Origin: Campanula takesimana
Lineage: Eukaryota > Streptophyta > Magnoliopsida > Asterales > Campanulaceae
Length of the DNA: 64,000 bases
Assembly (NCBI GenBank): GCA_026119855.1
Contig: JAOWBW010001440.1
Coordinates: 1 to 64,000, forward strand
Direction: 5' to 3'
The notes under the pieces were generated by a model. The model ran no database searches and was not told the origin of the DNA. It saw only the letters and a program-made list of their open reading frames with translations. The position numbers were made by a program, and so were the translations under genes. The number at the start of each line of letters is the position of its first letter. Position 1 is the first letter of the stretch. Below, piece after piece: positions 34,532 to 45,509 of the stretch.

Positions 34532-34639
34532 GGTAGGAGACTTTTGTAGTTAGTGTGCTCATGCAAATTTTTAAATTGATACCATTCCTATTAAAGCCAC
34601 TTGATAACAAACAAAATTTGCTAGGCTAACTTCCTCTGA

Positions 34640-34730
34640 AATAACAATAACAAAGCCTTAGTCTCAGAAGGATTTGGGGTAGACAGACTATCATGAATCA
34701 TCGTATAGAACGTCAAAGAAAAGAGGGAGA
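34640..34730 (+). mobile_element. Retroposon tail fragment
   Basis: AACAATAACAAAGCCTTAGTC...GGATTTGGGGTAGACAGAC...ATGAATC is a repeat end common in dicot non-LTR retroposons. Boundaries were not resolved. Confidence 0.45.
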
Positions 34731-34818
34731 GGATTTTTTTAATATAAAGTTTAGAAGAAAATTTTAAAAAAGAATAAGGTGGGAAGAAAAGAAAAAATCA
34801 AAATGGATAATCAAAGAT

Positions 34819-35505
34819 AGGGGTGAGCAAAAAATTTATGGAACCGGACCAGACCAGCTAAAACTGGACCAGACCAGTACATATGGTTTGGTTCCGGTTC
34901 TAAAATATTATAGAACCAGTATATTGGTTCGGTCATGGTTCTTGGTAAAATTAATTCCGGTTAGAACCGGACCGGACCAGTTGTGCATATATTCTACATA
35001 TATTTATTTTATATGTATTATTATTTAGTTAATAAAATTATATACTTATTTTTGTATTATAATTTTTCAAAGATCTATTTAAATTGCTTAATAAAAAAAA
35101 TACTCATTTAATTATTTGTAACTTTGTACCCAACCCAAGCCCCAAAGTCCCAAATCACCATCAAGTCCTAGACTCCTAATCCTTATTCAGTTTCACTTTT
35201 CAACTTTTATATTTCATAATTCATATCCTCTTTTCAATTTACCCAAAGAGTGAAACCTTAGTCTTCGATTCTTTAACTGCGCCGCCTCTCTCCCTCCCAA
35301 ATATTGGTTTATTTGAAAACAAATAAACTTCAAGTGATTAGAACCGGACCAGACCAGACCAGTAGAACCAGAACCAGTGTATTGGTTCTAACAAGTACTG
35401 GTTTGGTTCCGGTTCTAAATTTTTATAGAACCAGCGTATTGGTTCCGGTTCTGGTTCTATGATTTTTTGTCAATAAATGGACCAGACCGGACCATGATCA
35501 CCCCT
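34819..35505. mobile_element. TIR element with GGACCAGACC repeats
   Basis: Ends AGGGGTGAGCA and, inverted, AGGGGTGATCA. Flanks AATCAAAGAT (34809-34818, 35506-35515) form a perfect 10-bp direct repeat (9 if one base belongs to the element). Sub-terminal GGAACCGGACCAGACC motifs are repeated in both arms. No ORF. The 9-10-bp duplication points to a MULE relative. Confidence 0.75.
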
Positions 35506-35594
35506 AATCAAAGATACAAACAAGTAGAGACAAACTTCAAAACTAAATGCTATGAATATACAAACAGATTGGGATCTCTGAAAATGTATAGTAC

Positions 35595-35830
35595 CTCAGA
35601 ATTCAGGCCGAAACTGTAATCCTTGAGCTCCCGCGATCAACCAAAACAGTCTTTGTGAACTCTGTGAATTTATATACTCCAAGTGAAAGAGTAAGGAAAA
35701 CATTATGGTATGTTAGAATCTAACTTAGAATGAAAGCTTTACCAGATTTCTGGTGTACTTTGAAATGAGGCTTTGATTTGTGACAAACACTTCAGAGTAA
35801 GCAAAAAATCTCACCATATATACAAGCATA
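35595..35830 (-). promoter_or_regulatory. Proximal ABCC promoter and first non-coding exon (inferred)
   Basis: On the minus strand a TATA box GTATATATGG (plus 35815-35823) is followed by leader sequence ending CCTGAATTCTGAG at 35595, then GTACTATAC, a usable 5' splice site. A leader intron would reach the acceptor at 32578. The duplicated TATA box and donor in copy B support this as a real unit. No transcript evidence was available. Confidence 0.5.
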
Positions 35831-36126
35831 ACAATTTTTTTTTTTTTATTTGGCCCCTTCCATTTTCATATTAGAGATTAACAATATCATACAGTTAAGA
35901 TCTGTACATGTGTATTGGTCGGTTATAGTCAGAATGGAGATTTGCATGACGTGGAGGATACCCTATCAAAATTGAGCTAGCTTTATGCCAGATTTGGGGC
36001 GGGTTCAGTCAGACTGCATAAGCAGTCTGGCTGCACTAATGGGTTAGATTCGATCTCCCTTAAATTGGTGACCCCTATTGGATCCACTTTATGACTCATA
36101 ACTTCACACCTTAACTTAAAAAGATT

Positions 36127-36380
36127 ACTCCCATCACCCGGCCGGAAAGTTAATCCTTCTCTTTTTTCATTGTTAGTTTGAATGAACGTTGAGCAATAAT
36201 TTAAGTTTTTTTATTTATCCTATTGAGAATCTTAAAATTGGTATTAATGATATTTATAATGGTGTATCAATAACAAGTTTTAGACTTCCATTGAGATAAT
36301 TAAAAATAACATAAATTATTGATCAAAATTCATTCAAACTAACAACGGAAAAAAGAGATTAAACTTTCGGGACGTGGAAG
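36127..36380. mobile_element. Degenerate Stowaway-like MITE
   Basis: CTCCCATCACCCGGCCGG... and ...TTTCGGGACGTGGAAG, with the inner TATCAATAACAAGTTTTAGA block shared with the copy at 41091. Confidence 0.55.
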
Positions 36381-36831
36381 TAGATCCCATGATGCAGAAG
36401 TATTCTCTTGATCTCAGACTGAGTAAAAAATGATCTGCTGAGTAGTTATAGTCAACAATTTATGATTTCCTGTGAATAAAATATTTATAAGTGAAATATT
36501 TGGCTCGTTAAAAAAAATCAACATTGTTGTTGATCATTAAAACTCATTAGATCATGAGACACACGTTGATTCTAAAAGATTTGGTTCTGTCACTGAGAAA
36601 TTTACTTTTTTTTTTTTTTTTTTAATGCCAACTCATTGTTAATGTCATTGACAGGAATCGCCATTACTCTTCTGCATTATTAACGTCGGCCAAAATTGTG
36701 CCACCATTACTCTTCCGCCGGCCAAAAATGTGCCACGGGTGTGGATTTCCATCAGGTAATTAAGAAATAATGTGATTTGCATGGTGCATTTGTAAAAATA
36801 AAACTTTAAACGAATTCAATTTATTGTAGTA

Positions 36832-36930
36832 TCCCTCCGCCCCAAAATGAATGTCCAAAAATTTATTAAACTTGTTTTTGATCGGTAGCATAACTTGTAT
36901 TAATTCGGACGATCATTTTGAGACGAAGGT
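36832..36930. mobile_element. Short Stowaway MITE
   Basis: TCCCTCCGCCCCAAAATGAATGTCC and GATCATTTTGAGACGAAGG; about 99 bp, with a shortened core. Confidence 0.65.
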
Positions 36931-37105
36931 AATAGTTATTTTTGTATCATACAAACAAACATTTTATTTTATTTTGACTTTTTTTTTTCACCCCTTGATG
37001 GATTAGTATTGAGTTTTTCGAAGAATTTGGAAGTGCTCCTGAGCGGTCCTGATCCACCCACTTTTCCCTGATTTTAGATATAGATTGGCATCTGGTGCTG
37101 GACCC

Positions 37106-37343
37106 CGGAGCGGACCCAGATCCAAAATCAAGGGGTTCACAAAATACATTAGACAAAAATTATATACAAATTTCTCTCTTTTTATGTTCTTTTATTTTGT
37201 TTTGGCAAGGGGGTGGGCTGTGAAACTAGCAAAGGGGGGTTCACTTAGTACTAAAAAAAATAAAAAATATTTTTTTTAACTGTCAACATAAAGTTAGGGG
37301 GGTTCACTTCCACCCCCTTGGACCTTCTTGGGTCCGCCCCTAG
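37106..37343. mobile_element. hAT MITE with perfect 8-bp target duplication
   Basis: Ends CGGAGCGGACCCAGA and, inverted, CTAGGGGCGGACCCAAGA. CTGGACCC occurs directly on both sides (37098-37105, 37344-37351), as expected of hAT. Confidence 0.88.
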
Positions 37344-37351
37344 CTGGACCC

Positions 37352-38828
37352 CACAATTGTCTGCGGGGTCTGTGACATGGGATTAAAACCTCTCATTCAG
37401 AGCCTTTTGCTCTTGTACCGCTGCCGTAAAATATATATTATGCATTGTAAAATCCCGTAAAACATTTGTACAAAAAGTAACGTAAAACATTTCTACATGC
37501 TTACAAACTTTTACATTTTCACATTTCGTAGTACAATTTTTTTACATTACTTTTTATACAAATGTTCTACATTTTTGTAGTGAGTTTTACTTTTATGACG
37601 TAGTAACATTTTTACGACAAGAGCGCCGCATCAAATACTTGATGGCGGTTGTCCCGATACCCTTTAGCAGTACTTGTTGTTGTACCAAATGATCATGCAG
37701 CATTGAGTTTGGAGTACTTGTTGTTCTGATACTTGAGTCTAACACTTGTTGTAGTTTGTATAAATGATAAATATGTTTAAAATATGGGACTATCTTCAAT
37801 GAGCATATACTATATACACATGGTACATGTGGTTTAGGAGATCCCTTTGTGTCAGGAAACAATATTTCAGTAGTTTTGTTATTAATTTTAAACATTTTTT
37901 TTTCTTTCTATTAATGTGGTTGAGATCCCTTTGAAACATATTATATGGTTGTCAAGACAAGTATTTTAAGTTGTAAGCATCTTATGATTATTGACAGGCC
38001 AAAATACATTTTACCCCCCAAAGTATCTACCGATTCCCACTTTGCACCCCCGTTTGAAAAGTCGGTCTCTTTGGTACCTAAGTTTCCAATTTTTCCCACT
38101 TTGCACCCTCCGTCAAATGGCTGTTAGAAAGCCACCGTTAAATAGCACTTGGCCCGTCACATGAGGGGTATTTTCGTCCTTTCGGTGTGGGTTACTTTTT
38201 CTTTGAAACATAACATAACGTGAAACGATGGCGTTTAGTTGGGAGATAGAAAAAAAAAAGAAGGAAAAACAAATAATGTAATGTACGCGTTCTTCATCAA
38301 ATCGCGTACACCACCCATTCCTGTCTCCGACCAACACCAACACCTCCGACCGGCCTCCTCTATTCTTCATTGTCATCACAGTAATCTTTAATTTTTGATT
38401 TTCGTTACGATTTTTGATTTAGGTTTTGATTTGAAAACCCAGATCTGCGTTTGTTTCATTGTTATTTTGATTTTGATTTTTTTCCGATCTCTGATTTTGA
38501 TTTTGATTTGGGTTTGATTTAAGTTTCGATCTTTGATTTTTGACTTAGGTTTCGATTTTTGATTTAGGTTTAGAAACCCAGATTTGGGTTTGTTCTGAAA
38601 GCGAAAATAATGACTAGGTGATTTGGTGTAAATATTTTGTATGTATTAGAATATATCTTGGTGCATATCCTAGGCAGTTAATTAGGAAATAGATTAGACT
38701 AGAATGGTAGTCAATATTTATGTTCTAGTGTAGAGAATTATATTGTAGAATTCCTTTATATACAAGACAAAAATTTGGGTGAGAATTTCGGGTTGTTAAA
38801 GTATCACTAAGTGATTCAAGTCATTTAT
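37352..38828. other. Spacer with transposon-like debris, no gene
   Basis: About 37430-37620 is a degenerate repeat of ACATTTTTAC/GTAAAACATTT. 37997-38125 resembles a repetitive element start (TTTACCCCCCAAAGTATC, then repeats of CCCACTTTGCACCC). 38390-38580 repeats GATTTTGATTT/TTTGATTTAGG. TGTATTAGAATATATCTTGG at 38640 followed by a TTTATATACAAGAC TATA-like motif recalls a Copia LTR fragment. None could be bounded. Confidence 0.4.
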
Positions 38829-38923
38829 ACAACAAACAAAAAAAAAATGTTTTTTTTTTTTTTTTTTTTTTCATGTTAGCCAACCCCAAATCATTTGAGG
38901 CTAAAGCTGTGTTGTTGGTGTAC
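38829..38923 (-). mobile_element. Small antisense retroposon tail with poly(A/T)
   Basis: On the minus strand CAACAACACAGCTTTAGCCTC...GATTTGGGGTTGGCTAACATGA runs into a long A tract. It is flanked by similar copies of ATCACTAAGTGATTCAAGTC (about 38806 and 38928), a likely target duplication with mismatches. Confidence 0.5.
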
Positions 38924-39113
38924 TCTATCACTATGTGATTCAGGTCATTTATTCTAGGGTTTAACAAGGCAACTGTATGTGCTTTGTTATCCAGTGATCA
39001 TTTTATCTAATATCCACAGTTGAACCGTTAATTAATGTATACTCTCTCCGTCTCAATTGAAACTACCTATTTTGATTTGGACGCATGACTGAGAGAAAGT
39101 GGAGTATAGAATA

Positions 39114-39372
39114 CTCCCTCCGTCCCAGCTCACTTGAGACTTTTTGACCAAAACTGGTCAACTTAAAGTCGGTTTGACCAACACTTTATAGAAATATTTA
39201 TGTTCCAGAAAACTTTTTAAAAATTGTTATTGAGAGGATTTTTAATGGTGGTCATTTTACATTTTTTTAATTTTTGTTCGGATCATAAATATTTCTATAA
39301 AGTGTTGGTCAAACCGACCTTAAGTTGACCAGTTTTGGTCAAAAAGTCTCAAGTGAGCTGGGACGGAGGGAG
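39114..39372. mobile_element. Inner Stowaway MITE with near-perfect long foldback
   Basis: CTCCCTCCGTCCCAGCTCAC and GTGAGCTGGGACGGAGGGAG. Complementarity extends about 100 bp inward, through GTTGACCAGTTTTGGTCAAA. Confidence 0.95.
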
Positions 39373-39405
39373 TATTGAGTAAAAAGTTGTTATGAGTGTG
39401 AAAAT

Positions 39406-39560
39406 AGGTCTCGAGTTCTAGCTCAGTGTTAGCTTCCCATGCGGAGGTTACGAGTTCGAATCCTTTAGAGGGAGATTTGTGTTAGCCTATTTATAGGTCT
39501 AGTTTTAGTCTTTATGACACTATGAATTAATAAAAAACCCTTTTTTTTTTTAAAAAAAAA
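39406..39560 (+). mobile_element. tRNA-derived SINE
   Basis: Pol III A box TAGCTCAGTGTTAG (39419-39432) and B box GAGTTCGAATCC (39452-39463), then a ~90-bp body and a T/A-rich tail. Flanks GAGTGTGAAAAT (39394-39405) and GAGTGAAAAT (39561-39570) look like target duplications. Confidence 0.85.
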
Positions 39561-40015
39561 GAGTGAAAATGGGTCCCATTAATTAAAAAGTAGTATAATT
39601 TTTTAATTTTTTTGAAGTGTGTAGTTTCGTTTGGGACGGAGGAGGGAGTAAAAACATTAGATGATGTCTAGCAGAATAAAGTTGCAGGATACAAAAAAAT
39701 CAGTGAAGGGGGTAAGATAGGAGACTTATATTCTTGTGCTCATGCAAATTTTTATACTGAATATTGTTCTTATTAAAGCCAACATAGTTTTGTAGGCTAA
39801 CTTTCTCTAAAACGAAATTGCAAACTCAAAAATGGGTAAGCAAAAAATACAAGAAAGTAGAGACAATATTCAACTTATATTCAATTAAATATTATACAAA
39901 CAGCTTGGGATCTCTGAAAATGTTTAGTACCTGAAAGTTGAGCCTGACACTGTAATTCTTTAAGCTCCTGCGATCAACCAAAATTGAAGGTGTGCTATAT
40001 ATATATATATATATA

Positions 40016-40850
40016 GGGTCGCGCTCCTGTGAGAACCATTTTAAATGAGAACCGTGAGAACCAATCATAACCGTTTGATTAAATACAAAATCAAATGTCC
40101 AAATTATAGATACATTGGATACACTTGGATACAATAGCTAATTTTAAAAAATACAATTGGATATATTAGTTTTTAACCTACTGTATCCAAGTGCAACACT
40201 TAGAAACAATACTGTATCCAAGTGCAATATCGAAATATCGATACAATACTTGTTTAGCTACTGTATCCAAGTGCAATATCGAAATATCGAAATTTATGTA
40301 TTGTATCAAAGTGTATTCAATGTCGCGCCATCTGAAAGATCACCCTAATTTAAAAAAATACAATTGAATATATTAGTTTTTAACCTACTGTATCCAAGTG
40401 CAATACTTAGATACAATACTTGTTTAGCTACTGTATCCAAGTGCAATATCGAAATATCGATACAATACTTGTTTACTGTATCCAAGTGTAATATCGAAAT
40501 ATCGATACAATACTTGTTTAGCTACTGTATCCAAGTGCAATATCGAAATATCGAAATTTATGTATTGTATCTAAGTGTATTCAATGTCGCGCCATCTGAA
40601 AGATGGCCTGTAGTTGCACAGCTAACCTCTATGGGGTTATGAAACTATGGGTTCTCCAAAAATTCTCCCAAGGGAAAATCGAACCCAGGACCGCCCCTTC
40701 AAGGGAAACCCTAACACACCCACCCGATACCACTAGGCCAGAAGGCCTTTGGTATGTATCTATAATCTGGACATTTGATTTTGATTCTAATCTTATGGTT
40801 ATACTTGGTTCTCACGGTTCTCACGCAATTGTGGTTCTCATTTGAGCACC

Positions 40851-40855
<5 letters not shown>
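40016..40855. mobile_element. TIR element with tandem-repeat core
   Basis: Left arm GGGTCGCGCTCCTGTGAGAACC...GTGAGAACCGTGAGAACC; right arm, inverted, GGGTAGGTGCTCAAATGAGAACC...GTGAGAACC. The core repeats a unit containing CTGTATCCAAGTGCAATATCG and AAATATCGATACAATACTTG about five to seven times (40175-40600). It lies in a TA/CA microsatellite. No transposase. Confidence 0.75.
40620..40747 (-). mobile_element. tRNA-derived SINE, antisense, inside the TIR element
   Basis: The minus strand shows A box TGGCCTAGTGGTAT (plus 40727-40740) and B box GGTTCGATTTTCC (plus 40673-40685) with about the right spacing. The ends are not resolved. Confidence 0.6.
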
Positions 40856-40899
<44 letters not shown>

Positions 40900-41090
40900 T
40901 AAAAAATAATATTGTGAATTCTATGAACTTATAAACAAGAGAGTAAGGACAATTCTTCTGATACCTTAGAATCCAATTTAGAATGAAAGCTTTGCAAGAT
41001 TCCTGGTCGCACTTCTGATGAGGCTTTGAGTTGTGACAAACACTTGAGAGTAATGAAACGAAAAATCTCACTATATATTAACAAATCATA

Positions 41091-41333
41091 CTCCCTCCGT
41101 CAAATGATCATCACGTTTCTTTTGCCGTTTCTATGAAGGAAATTTGAGCAATAATATTAGGTTAATTTAATTATACTAATAAAAATTTCAAACTTTTTAT
41201 TGATACACCATTATATTATTAATAACAAGTTTTAGATTTTCGTTTGGATAATTAAATCAACTTAAAATTATTGCTCAAAGTTTCTCTGTAGTAATCGCGA
41301 AAAAGCGCGAAGATCATTTTGAGACGGAAGGAG
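41091..41333. mobile_element. Stowaway MITE just upstream of the distal ABCC promoter
   Basis: CTCCCTCCGTCAAATGATCATC and GATCATTTTGAGACGGAAGGAG between TA dinucleotides. Confidence 0.88.
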
Positions 41334-41409
41334 TATTTCTTATCTGACCCCTTACATTTTCATGTCAGAGATTACTGTGATTTGGATATGAAAACTGATT
41401 AAAAATATA

Positions 41410-41601
41410 CTCCCTTCGTCTCACTTTGGCCACAAGAAAATATTTTGTAGTTTAAGAAACCTCAGTTAATGACTTATTCAATTTTTATGTTTCCTAGTAT
41501 AACTTTCTTTAATAATATGTACATGATTAGTTTATAACTGGCCAAACAAAATGAGACAAACAAAAATAAAAATATGGCCAAACACAATGAGATAGAGGTA
41601 G
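41410..41601. mobile_element. Stowaway MITE
   Basis: CTCCCTTCGTCTCACTTTGGCCA and TGGCCAAACACAATGAGATAGAGG; foldback arms about 30 bp. Confidence 0.75.
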
Positions 41602-41760
41602 TAGATATTAGCTCACAGCAAAGATAGATAGTTAGAAGCATCTTTCAAAATAGAAAATAGTGAGTATGACTTTTGATTTAAGAGCAAATTTATTTATTTA
41701 TTTATTTTATACCTTTTCAATCAGTTGTGGATATTAAATTGACAAAATCACACACATATT

Positions 41761-42007
41761 CTCTCTGTTCCGAAAAATTAGTTTATTTTTGTAGTTATTA
41801 CAAATGAACTCTGAGAAATAATTATATTACTTTTAGTTATTTTAATGAAATTTTATAACTTGTTATTAATACTCTATTATAAATAATATCAATATCAATT
41901 TTTATATTTTTATTAATTAAAATAATTAAAAATAGTCAAGATTATTGCTCAAAATATATTTATAATAAAAATGAAAAATAAGGACTAATTTTTTGGGACA
42001 GACGGAG
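41761..42007. mobile_element. Stowaway MITE
   Basis: CTCTCTGTTCCGAAAAATTAG and CTAATTTTTTGGGACAGACGGAG. Confidence 0.8.
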
Positions 42008-42314
42008 TATCAATAAAATTCTCACGTCCCTCCACCAATGGAGGTATTATCGTTGTGATCTGCAGGAGCAGAGCCGAATTCCCGTAATATGACTAAACCT
42101 TTTGTAATATTTCTATTATTTTTTTTAACATTGTCATGTAATATTTTTTTTTTTTTTTTTTTTAACATTGTCATGTAATATGTCTAGACTTTTGTAATAT
42201 TTTTCCGTGCCCACGATTGTCATGATACTGACCGAAATCTATGAAAATACAAGAAATAAATATTGATTGAGCTGTTTGACATTAAGATTATCATACATTT
42301 ATTTAGTTGTACTA

Positions 42315-42530
42315 CTCACTCCGTCTCAATTTGAATGTCAATTTTTTTTTCTTTTTTTGTAATGTCTAAAAAGTGAATAATAAGAATCTCTCTTAAATTA
42401 ATTTTAGACATATACTCGTATGTAGGTAATTTCAGGTAAGGAAGAAGTAATGTTATTACTTTTAACAAATCACTAGTAGTCTTTTTGTGTTGTGGGCATT
42501 TCTACAACATTATTGTAAGCATATAATTGT

Positions 42531-42625
<95 letters not shown>

Positions 42626-42796
42626 CTAGTTTAACTATCCCAATATTTTTTTTTTAAAAAAAATGTTGTTGATAATATTTACAATTGTGTATTAATAACA
42701 AAATTTAAATTTCATTAAAATAATTAAATTAAACTAAAATATTTTTAAAGTTCATTCAAATTGACGGCAATAAAAGTGGAATATTATCCTGGGATG
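42315..42796. mobile_element. Degenerate Stowaway-like MITE expanded by a microsatellite
   Basis: Left end CTCACTCCGTCTCAATTTG. The right half (TTGATAATATTTACAATTGTG, TAATAACAAAATTTAAATTTC) resembles related elements nearby, but the right terminus is poor. Confidence 0.4.
42534..42621. repeat. (AC)n(AT)n compound microsatellite
   Basis: About 40 bp of AC units followed by about 46 bp of AT units. Confidence 0.97.
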
Positions 42797-42868
42797 TAGG
42801 TATTAAAGGTTGAGAGAGGTCGAGGGTGGTGTGTTCTGGAAGAAGGAGAGGCTCCCATTATGAATCAT

Positions 42869-43104
42869 AGCTCTGATACCATGTCAAGGATTAGAGAAAG
42901 AGCCAATCATACATGGAGAAGAAAGGTTAATATGAAAGACTCAATTATATTAATGATAGGATGTACATATTTATAGGGTTTACAAAGAGAATATTCTAGA
43001 GTTTATTCATAATCTATACAATTCAAAACATCTAATTGATATACACGATCTTCTAAGTTAGGTACCAAGATAAAAACTTAATATTTACTAATATATTCCT
43101 AATA
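42869..43104 (-). mobile_element. Remnant of a short-LTR (Copia/TRIM-like) retrotransposon
   Basis: On the minus strand TATTAGGAATATATTAG begins an LTR-like segment with a TATAAATATG motif, ending CCTTGACA. It is directly followed by TGGTATCAGAGCT, the initiator-Met PBS. The LTR is about 223 bp; no coding part follows. Confidence 0.7.
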
Positions 43105-43157
43105 GTAGGGAGTATCAATTTCTAAATACCCATACTGCCCCATGCTAAAATTTTATA

Positions 43158-43360
43158 CTCTCTCCGTCCCAGAGTATATGTTATCTCATTTGCACATAAA
43201 TTAAGAAATGGTAAAAGTGATACAAGTGTTGTGAGTATAAAAGTAAAGTAGGAGATAGAATGAGTGGGAGGAATAGTAAAAAATCTTTTCTATTTTAGAA
43301 AGTTGACATATACTCTACGACAGACTAAAAAGATAGACATATACTCCATGACTGAGGGAA
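43158..43360. mobile_element. Degenerate Stowaway-like MITE
   Basis: CTCTCTCCGTCCCAGAGTATATG and CATATACTCCATGACTGAGGGAA. Confidence 0.6.
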
Positions 43361-43433
43361 TAAAAGATTTGGTTCTTCGTCACAGGAATTCACTTTTTTT
43401 TTTATATATATATATATTAACTCGTTGTTAATA

Positions 43434-43700
43434 CTCCCTCCGGTCGAAAATAACTGTCACTTTTGGACCAAAATTTTGGTCCAAAATAATTGTCACTTTT
43501 GAGCTAAATGTCCCTTTTACCCTTGCATTGAAATTTGTTTTCTTTTATTAATTGTCTTAGTGTGAGAGACATTAATGTAAGAAAGTTGCACACTTAATAG
43601 AGGTAAAGTTGGAACTTTTGTGATTAAGTCATGATAATAATTGCATTTCTTAAGAATTGTACAAATGCAAAAAAAGACAGTCATTTTGGACGAGAGGGAG
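43434..43700. mobile_element. Stowaway MITE
   Basis: CTCCCTCCGGTCGAAAATAACTG and CAGTCATTTTGGACGAGAGGGAG. Confidence 0.82.
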
Positions 43701-44009
43701 TGCTGTTTAACAGGTTTCACTATTTGTGTGAAAGATTGTTTTCACAACTTGAATATGCGACTCCAAGTCACGTGACGTCAAGGCTCCCCTTTTGTTTAAC
43801 ACTTGTCATAATTTGGGTGAATGTAGTACTAATTGGATCAGCATTGAGCACTTGTTGAAATAGAAACTCACACAAAATTTGTTACTCCCTATTCTTCATA
43901 GACCATAATATTAATATAATATGTAGCACATGTGTCCCGTCTTAAAATAAGTGTTATACTTTTTAATAAAAAAATGGTTTTAATGTAATTTTAATCTGAT
44001 ACAGAAGTA
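43701..44009. other. Spacer without recognised features
   Basis: Short AT-rich stretch between two Stowaway elements; nothing coding seen. Confidence 0.5.
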
Positions 44010-44273
44010 CTCTCTCCGTCTCAAAATAGATGTCGTTTTGAGAGTTAATTTTTGTCTCAAAATACATGTCGTTTTACTATTTTCAAGGCTATTTTGTTGT
44101 TGTATACCAACTCTACCCTTATTAATGATAGTGGATGATCTCTTTAACAATTATTTAATTGCCTAGGTAATTGCATTACTTTAGGGGTATATAAGACTTT
44201 TTTACATACATTAATTGTATTTCTTAATATGTGTAAAGTGGTTGAAACGACATATATTTTGAGACGGAGGGAG
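44010..44273. mobile_element. Stowaway MITE
   Basis: CTCTCTCCGTCTCAAAATAG and CATATATTTTGAGACGGAGGGAG beside TA. Confidence 0.88.
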
Positions 44274-45263
44274 TAATAAATAAAGGAGTAAAGTACATTC
44301 TTTTAAACAATTAACAAGTTTTCTGCTACATTTATCACGGAACGATGCAGTATTAAATAGGAAAAATTTCTCAGAAGTCCTTTAAACAAAACAAATTTTT
44401 AAAAAAGGACAGACAATTTTCTTTATTTTGTTTGGGTCCACTAGATGGAAAGCTTATTTCCATTAGGTCCTCTGTTTTTTTAATGACATACTTTAATCTC
44501 GAAATTACCCCTCCTTCACTAATTCACACAGACACTTTCTCTCTCAACCCTCACACACACACACTCTCTCTCTCTCTCTAAAACCTCCTTTCCAGTCATC
44601 CATCTCACCCGTCGGCGACCTCTCTCCGGCGACCTCTAGGACTTCGACCTCCCAAATCTAGCTCCTCCTTTGCTTCTTCGTTCGGATCCGGCGCCGGTTC
44701 CCCCTCCTCCGTCCCCTCTCTCCATTCTGGCCAGACTTGGAGGGCGATGATGTCCGACCAATCTCCTCAATCGCCGGTCAGATATGCATATTCCGGCGAA
44801 CATACCTTCAGATCTGTTACCATCCTCGTCTCCGACCTTCTGCATCGTTTTTTTTTTTCGAATCTGGCTTTAAAATGATATGGTTTGGTTTTTTTATGGA
44901 TGTAAGTTTTATTGAAGTTTGATTGCAATGATCAGCTTTAGGAAAAAATTCCTTCCCATGATTCTGATAAAAATGTGTGGCGATATAGTTAATTTTGACT
45001 TTTTCTTTGTGCGTATTTATAAAATCTGAGCTGGGTTTTAAGATTATTACGTTGGATATACATAGATTCTGAAACTTCAGCAAATGAGGTATGATGAAAT
45101 ACAAAGAATAAAAAGAAACATACGAGAAAAAGGACCAGCCAACTAGAATGATGCAGTAGTGAAAAATAATGGCTGATTTATTTTAATTCTGTCTTTTTGT
45201 TCATTTCTAAGTGATAATGAGCTCCATCCTGATTAACAAATTCTTTAGTAGGCCATTCTGAAT

Positions 45264-45509
45264 TCTCCCTCTGTCCCATTTAAATTGCACAAAATCGTTT
45301 TAACACGAAAGTTAAGGAAAAAATAAAAAAGGTGATTTGTTGTGAGTGTATATAGTTTGATAGGAGAGAGAAAATAGGGGTATAAAACAGTTAGTGGGTT
45401 AGTTGATATGAGTATGCAAGTAGGTAAAAACTTTCTATTTTTTGATTTGATAATTTTTATGGGACAACCAAAATGGCTAATTTTGTAATTTGAAATAGTA
45501 CGGAGGGAG
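45264..45509. mobile_element. Stowaway MITE inside the Mutator-like element
   Basis: TCTCCCTCTGTCCCATTTAAATTG and AATTTGAAATAGTACGGAGGGAG; the inner arms include CAAAATGGCTAATTTTG. Confidence 0.75.

Larger units (their letters stand above)
33543..36650. repeat. Copy A of a degenerate segmental duplication (ABCC 5' region)
   Basis: Co-linear homologous anchors (A and B): 33543-33632 and 38953-39042; 34190-34262 and 39652-39735; 34532-34640 and 39716-39815; 35560-35650 and 39895-39990; 35650-35885 and 40905-41380; 36585-36650 and 43364-43432. The anchors are similar but clearly diverged, and different transposons separate them in each copy. Between anchors, copy A holds the elements listed separately and no protein-coding gene. 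Confidence 0.75.
39042..39648. mobile_element. Stowaway MITE hosting two further insertions
   Basis: Outer ends CTCTCTCCGTCTCAATTG and GGGACGGAGGAGGGAG. Removing the inner Stowaway (39114-39372) and SINE (39406-39560) leaves a typical short element. Confidence 0.8.
39931..41080 (-). promoter_or_regulatory. Duplicated distal ABCC promoter and leader exon, interrupted
   Basis: Homologous to 35595-35830. A minus-strand TATATATAG TATA box (about 41071-41079) and first-exon-like sequence (40905-41070) are separated by the TIR element 40016-40855 from the exon end and donor GTACTAAAC at 39930. It could be a dead duplicate or an alternative upstream promoter. Confidence 0.45.
38953..43432. repeat. 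Copy B of the segmental duplication
   Basis: Partner of 33543-36650 (anchors listed there), expanded by at least eight Stowaway elements, two SINEs, a repeat-cored TIR element, an LTR remnant and microsatellites. It contains no ORF that I would call a gene. Confidence 0.75.
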
